DNA from: Amphiduros pacificus
Taxonomy: Eukaryota > Annelida > Polychaeta > Phyllodocida > Hesionidae
Direction: 5' to 3'
Length of the DNA stretch: 64,000 nt
NCBI GenBank assembly: GCA_949316495.1
Contig: OX439009.1
Span: 33,854,155-33,918,154 of the forward strand
A program made the translations under genes and the position numbers. Below, one piece after another: positions 58,895 through 64,000 of this stretch. Numbering within the stretch: the stretch's first letter is position 1; every line of letters starts with the position of its first letter. Under the pieces are notes generated by a model. The model made no database searches. It was not told the origin of the DNA and saw nothing but the letters and a program-made list of their open reading frames with translations.

Positions 58895-61800
58895 ATGATC
58901 CAACCTAAGATCACCTCCCTGCTGGGGCATCTCCTGAGGTCCACCGTCTGTTCAAGGTCTTCAAGTAGAGGGCACCACTGCATAAACATTTCCAAAAAAT
59001 ATATGAATCAAAGCAGGATTTGTGGGAACTTTGGTCATCAGAATGGGTTACAATTACAGAATTCTGCAAACCAATTTTGTTTATTTTCATCTCTTTTAAA
59101 ACAAAATATAATAGACAGCCAATCTAGTGAGGATCAAACGGACAATAAAACAGATGCGGAGGAAAAAGCCAGAATACAGATCGAAAATTTAACACCAGAA
59201 GAACAAAAGAAGTTTAAAATTTTGCAACTTGAATTTGACGTATTGCAATCACAAGGAAATCGCTTACCAAATAACATGAACAATCAGCAGTGGCTCAAGA
59301 TATTTGAGTTGCCATCTGCTAATCAGCGTTTAAAAATGTACAAATATTGGTGCAAATCTGAAGCTGAGGAGCGGAGAGTGGCAAGGAAAAAGGAAGAAAG
59401 GAGAATCAAAAGAGAACAGATGATGGCTGAGAGAGGTAATGTTACGTGGAAAATAGTGCTAAATCTTTTTTGGTATACATGTCTGGCTTACTTTTCTATT
59501 AATTTATTTATATATCATGGACAGGGAGTTGTCTTTGGGGTTTTTAAGCAAATAATCACTTTTTTATTTATATATCATAGACAGGGAGTTGTCTTTGGGG
59601 TTTTTAAGCAAATAATCACTTTGAATCAAAAATCACTCCGGTGGCCAGGTGCATGTTCCTTTTTTTTTGGATCAAAGCCCTGTTCATGGCTCACTTTTGA
59701 GGCATGCATATTTTTACAATTTTCTTTTTGCAAGATTAACCTTAAATAGATTTGTTCCAAACTATCAGTGCTGAATTAGTCTTTTAACAGTTGGAGCAAA
59801 TATCTATTTGGTCATGCATAACCGTGATCAAATAAAGTCAAACTTGGCCATGTTGTGGCCTTATCTGAGTGTGCACAGCTGTTGCATGGCATCATTTAGT
59901 CAAGTATACCTCATGATGGCACAATATGGTTATGCCTTGACCCCATTCAGTCACATTTATCTATTACAAAATAGATTTTTTGCTCCACCTTTTTTGTAAA
60001 TTTCTATAAAGTCAGATATATGATGGTTATTTCAGGAGGTGATGATCCGTCAGAGAGGAGTTATGCTAACAAGATTATGATGCACGTGTATGAGGGCACA
60101 ATGGTGAAACACTACTACAATAATTTGGCCCACGCCATGATGCACGGACTACCGCTCGTCATCGACATGGGCTTCGAGGAGAACATGACCAATCGAGAAA
60201 AAATCAACCTAATAGTACAGCTTGAGTACGCTCACGCCAAGAACAAGGTGGCAAAAGATCCTTTCCATCTTGTATTTGCAAATGCCAACCCACACGCTTT
60301 TATCACCCAAACTATTAACAAGAAGACTAGGGGCATATTTTCGGCACCTTACACAGTGACTGATAAATGTGTTACCGACCTCTATCCCAGGGATCGGGTG
60401 GTCTATTTATCACCAAATGCTCCCAAAGTTTTGAACCAGTTCAATGCGGATGAGGTGTATGTGATTGGTGGGATTGTAGATCTGGCTCAGGAAAAGCCGC
60501 TGACCTTTGGCAAAGCAAAAAAAGACAATGTCAGATGTGCTAAGCTCCCACTGGACAAATATCTGGAGTAAGTACAAATTATATATCCTTTGACTGAGCT
60601 TCAGGAAGGGGCTGCCATAGTGAGCAGTTATATCCAATCAGTCTGTGTTTATTATTAACATTCATATATCTGAGAGCAATAATATACTTTAAGTATTGAT
60701 AAGGGCCACACAAAATGGTGAGGCAGTAGATATTTTATTATGACACTTTTGCTGAGAACAATAGGCACTGACCTGACTGTCCCAGCAGATGACACCGAGG
60801 TTCCTTCAATCAAGAAGCTTGCAATACTGACTTGGATTATCAGTGGTAATACACATAAATAAATAACTGGGGGAATTTTAAGATTGGGAAGTGTGCCAAA
60901 AAGGGACAATTCTCCATTTCCTGCATGTACCCTCACAGCATAAAAAGGTTCATAAGGGATGGTAACAGCTTGGAGTAATTTTGGAGTAATTATGTATGGA
61001 GGCGTGACGGCCGTTATATGAGATATGGCGTCATAGCAAAGCATTGTTTCACACAATGGATTTAAAATCCTTTGATCCTATCATAGTTGCTAACTTCAGA
61101 ACAGTGAAAAATTGAAGATTCATATTTTTAAGAAATGAATTGGCCAAAGTTTTATTGAAGTATTATACCACATTTTGGTTTATTTTTTTAAAAGAAAAAT
61201 TCAGAATAGTTGCTCATTTGAAGCTTACAATAGCATCCACTCAAAATTACTTCAAATAAATCTTTTCATTTCTGTTCTGTTTGGTTTGATCTTCACTTTT
61301 ATTAGTTTGATGAATATCAAGTCAAACTTCTATTTGTGATTTCACAATGATGACTTTTTACAAAATTAGAGACAAAGAACCAAAAATTGACTAAAATGAT
61401 GGCACACAGTGCCATTGAGACCATGATGAGTGACCATACTCTACCATATGTCTTACTGTAGATATCAAATCTGTCAAATTGTGTTAAGTGTTGTGCATTC
61501 AAGACTGAATCATACTCACAAATTGTTACGGCAGAACAATAGATGAGGTGGAGTTTCAATATGATACCAATATTTCAATCATTCTTAGCAGCTAAATTAT
61601 AAATAAGCCCCCACCCCCATCCCCCACCCTCCAAAAAATAAATAAAAATAAAAAAAATAAAATAAAATTTAAAAAAAATGTTTAACCATATTGAGACCTC
61701 CAAAAGTAGGATAAGTTCTGGGGGTAGAACTTTTTTTCCTATTCTTTGTTTTTCATTAACATGATCAAATATATCAAAAACAAAAATACATAACATAAAT

Positions 61801-62247
61801 TTTCCATGAAATTATTACAGAGAGTATGACTTTTTGTCTTGAAAGTCTGTAAGAACTTTAGGAAACTGGTTTTGACTGCCAGAATGTAGGAAAAACAGAA
61901 ACAAGCTTCTTTTTTTTTAGCCTTAGTCTAGGGAGGTTGTTCTATAATACTATGACCATACATCGTGTTTATACTTTACTCAATAGAGATGTTTGATTGC
62001 TGCATGGTCTTCCTGTGAATAGGATGAATGTAGAGATAATGTAATTTATGTTTCTGTTTGTAGCTGGCAGACCGGATCAAAGAGTTTAGCTCTGGACCAT
62101 ATGATGGGGATTATGCTTGACTGGAAGGACCACAACCCATGGGAAGACATCTTGAACAAACATGTGCCCAAGAGAAAAGTCAGACCACAAAAACATGGAA
62201 AGAATAAAGCTAGAATAGCAAATATGAACATGGCTTGGAAAGATTAG
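58895..62247 (+). CDS. TRMT10C: TRMT10C (MRPP1), mitochondrial RNase P methyltransferase subunit
   Basis: Three coding exons: 58895-59435, 60036-60567 and 62064-62247. Joins are in frame with GT/AG borders; the total is 1257 bp and 418 residues (human about 403). The N-terminus (MIQPKITSLLGHLLRSTVCS) is basic and hydroxylated with few acids, as in a mitochondrial targeting peptide. A helical, strongly charged linker follows (about residues 85-180; LPSANQRLKMYKYWCKSEAE, then Arg/Lys/Glu-rich). Exons 2-3 encode the SPOUT-type TRM10 methyltransferase domain: LPLVIDMGFEENM, VVYLSPNAP (302-310), VYVIGGIVD with the conserved Asp (321-329), LPLDKYLEW, and the C-terminal HVPKRK. In animals the protein works with SDR5C1 and PRORP in mitochondrial tRNA 5' processing and methylates purine 9 of tRNAs; this is assigned by family. 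A Lys/Arg-rich tail ends the protein. AATAAA lies at 62295-62300. Alternative: a cytosolic TRMT10A/B, less likely given the KYLEW..HVPKRK pattern and leader. Confidence 0.93.
59506..59627. repeat. Short tandem duplication in TRMT10C intron 1
   Basis: Two adjacent copies of a unit of about 61 bp containing GGACAGGGAGTTGTCTTTGG and TTTTTAAGCAAATAATCACT. They differ at one base in ATCATGGAC/ATCATAGAC. Confidence 0.9.
59792..59987. mobile_element. Catgaccaaat-family MITE in TRMT10C intron 1
   Basis: About 196 bp with TIRs TGGAGCAAATATCTATTTGG and the inverse of AAATAGATTTTTTGCTCCA. Internal GACC/GGTC and GTCA motifs resemble the copies at 41371 and 49759. It lies about 50 bp upstream of the exon 2 acceptor. 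Confidence 0.75.
60568..62063 (+). other. Intron 2 of TRMT10C
   Basis: AT-rich intron of 1.5 kb between a GTAAGT donor and a TTTGTAG acceptor. It contains an A-rich tract near 61620-61680. No inserted gene was recognised. Confidence 0.8.
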
Positions 62248-62300
62248 AGATACAACAGTGGAGTAGATACGTCAGATGACCAATTATCTGATTAAATAAA

Positions 62301-64000
62301 ACCAAAAACAAAACAAAACAAAAAACATGAAATCAAGACCACAACATGATATAACAGAAAACTATTCCATTTGTTATCTGTGAAGCTTTTTAATTGATGA
62401 TCATAAAAAATTTAATAAATTTTTTAGTATACACTTTCAAGAGTATATAGATCAATAGGAATATTGATGAATAATTATAAACATTGCTAAATTAATTTTT
62501 TTGTTCCCACAAAACAGATGTCAATAAAATCAGCAAAAAATTGCTTTTCATTTACATATGAATGCTGATTTGTAATAAGGTAAATAAATGCAATGCAAAG
62601 TATGCAAGTTATGTTTCATGGTTCCGTTATTGGTAGCATTGATGACAGTGGTTACATGCTGTTTTGTCTCGTGTTATGTGTGTCATCTATTGAAATGGGT
62701 TCACCTGCAAGGGGAATCTTTACTGGAAAATAACACAGTTTGTGCATTAAAAGTACATCATAAGAAACATTTTCTTTTATTATCTTGCACCTCTGTACGT
62801 TTTTTATATCAATGTGTTTCGCCGTCTAGTATTATATCTGTCTAGTATTAGATCAAGTTTCTCCATTGTTCAAAGTTGAAGAGAAAGAAGTTCTCATCTT
62901 GGTTTGTCCCAGAATGTCAGATGATCATTAGATAGAGCTCATAGATTAGAGATGATCATAAAAGCCTTCTTTGATTGTGTTTTTGGTTTCTCCCACCTAT
63001 TGCATTTAGCAATGATTTGTACAACTTTCTTGACTAGTCTTCTGATTTGTTGATCATGTTTTTGAAGTTTTATGGAAGAGGAGGTGTGACAGGAAATATT
63101 CAATTGACTGACTTAAAAACGTTAAATTTAATATAAATAAATATCATTTCAATAACATAAGAACATGTTGATGGAGAGAAACATTTAAGTCAGCTAACAA
63201 TGGCTGCTTAAACTCTGGTTAAAAGGCCAGAGTTTCTATTTTCTAGTGGGTTGGATATACATTTTATATGCATTAAGTGAAATATTGAATCTTGCACTTG
63301 TTTCTTCCATGTGTTTTTGTATATATTGCCTGAGGATCATTTGTCTTTCTCATGATTAATACATGCATCAAACTATCTCCATGGTGCAATATCAAGTTTG
63401 ATTAAGTCAACTAAGCCTCCTGTTTGGAACCTAATGCTGCTATAGTTCATTTAAGTAAAAAGAAGTCTGAATCATGGTACTTCTAGGGAGGAAATTATAT
63501 GTTATCAAAGGACAAGTAAAAGGCTTCTACCTGAACTAATGTAACCTAAATAGTACAAAAAATATTGTTAACACAAACAAATAATTTCTTAGCATTTTAA
63601 AGAATGAAATGGTCTGATGGTTTAACAGCTAAAACAGACTTTTGAATTGATGTGTTGATTGGTAAAAATTATATTATGAAAAAATTCAGAAAAAAATGCA
63701 TTTATAACCTGAAAGATCTTTCATGTGGAAAGAAATGTTTAATCCCTTACAGCATGCTTACCACGGGTAACTTTTTCAAATTTTGAAAAAGACCAGGAAA
63801 ATTGATCCAACCTGGCTGTTAGCTTGTACACGCTCTTATTTAAACTCCAAATAAGTGATTCTCTGTGTTTACAGGTAAAGGACTTGATTTTTTAAATCAA
63901 GAAAATCGATTTTTGTCAGGACTCGCGTATGATTTCAATGGGAAATAATAGTTGGATACAGTGTTTTAATGTCACTCGAGAGTCGGGAACAGAATTAACG
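62301..64000. other. 3' flank of TRMT10C
   Basis: AT-rich sequence. No gene, SINE or TIR element was recognised. The 85-codon frame at 62588-62845 has a hydrophobic start but no familiar motif. Confidence 0.4.

Noticed and set aside
1-64000. LTR retroelements, endogenous viruses, Polintons
   Set aside because: No long direct terminal repeats, integrase, protease, capsid or envelope motifs were noticed. The only reverse transcriptase is of non-LTR type.

Overview
This window looks like nuclear DNA from an invertebrate animal, most probably a mollusc or another lophotrochozoan. The genes have spliceosomal introns with GT/AG borders, and the intergenic DNA is AT-rich and packed with SINEs, MITEs and minisatellites. 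The abundant tRNA-derived SINEs end in a tail of the type (AAACC)CCAAACAAACAAA, which I associate with mollusc SINEs. That assignment comes from memory and not from a search. No bacterial gene organisation, LTR element or viral gene was seen.

Four host gene loci can be supported. (1) A nodulin-like/NFD4-like major facilitator transporter is present twice in the same orientation. The copy at 24263-27050 is intact, with three coding exons and 457 residues. The copy at 4155-6525 is a decayed paralogue that lost exon 2, gained a SINE inside exon 3 and carries small deletions. (2) A five-exon KLHDC8-type kelch-repeat gene lies on the minus strand at 46554-50382. (3) A three-exon TRMT10C (MRPP1) gene, the mitochondrial RNase P methyltransferase subunit, lies on the plus strand at 58895-62247. 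It is divergent from KLHDC8, with about 8.5 kb of nested repeats between them. (4) An isolated fragment of a NADAR (YbiA-like) domain sits at about 22249-22563.

Layout: 0-0.9 kb holds dispersed repeats. From 0.9 to 8.56 kb is duplicated block A: flank U1, a LINE reverse-transcriptase remnant, transporter copy A and flank V1. From 8.56 to 18.33 kb is a giant 18-bp minisatellite, split into a 4.9-kb forward array and a 3.1-kb inverted array around a spacer of about 1.5 kb that carries another copy of flank V and a SINE. From 18.33 to 28.85 kb is duplicated block B: flank U2, the NADAR fragment, a LINE endonuclease remnant, transporter copy B and flank V3. A stub of the same satellite before U1 suggests that the 18-bp satellite sits at the joints of a tandem segmental duplication.

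From 29 to 36.3 kb there is a run of SINEs (one nested in another) and TIR DNA elements with resolvable target-site duplications. The stretch 36.3-46.5 kb is mostly unexplained AT-rich DNA with a small MITE family and tandem repeats. KLHDC8 follows, with a 1.1-kb minisatellite in its last intron. The 51.2-56.8 kb interval is a nest of elements that share one internal core but have different termini; the core carries ETS/CRE/E2F-like motifs. TRMT10C and its 3' flank close the window.

The genes do not form a pathway. The main story is repeat biology: a tandem gene duplication degenerating on one side, a large satellite inverted repeat at its junction, and MITE families that exchange ends or seed minisatellites.
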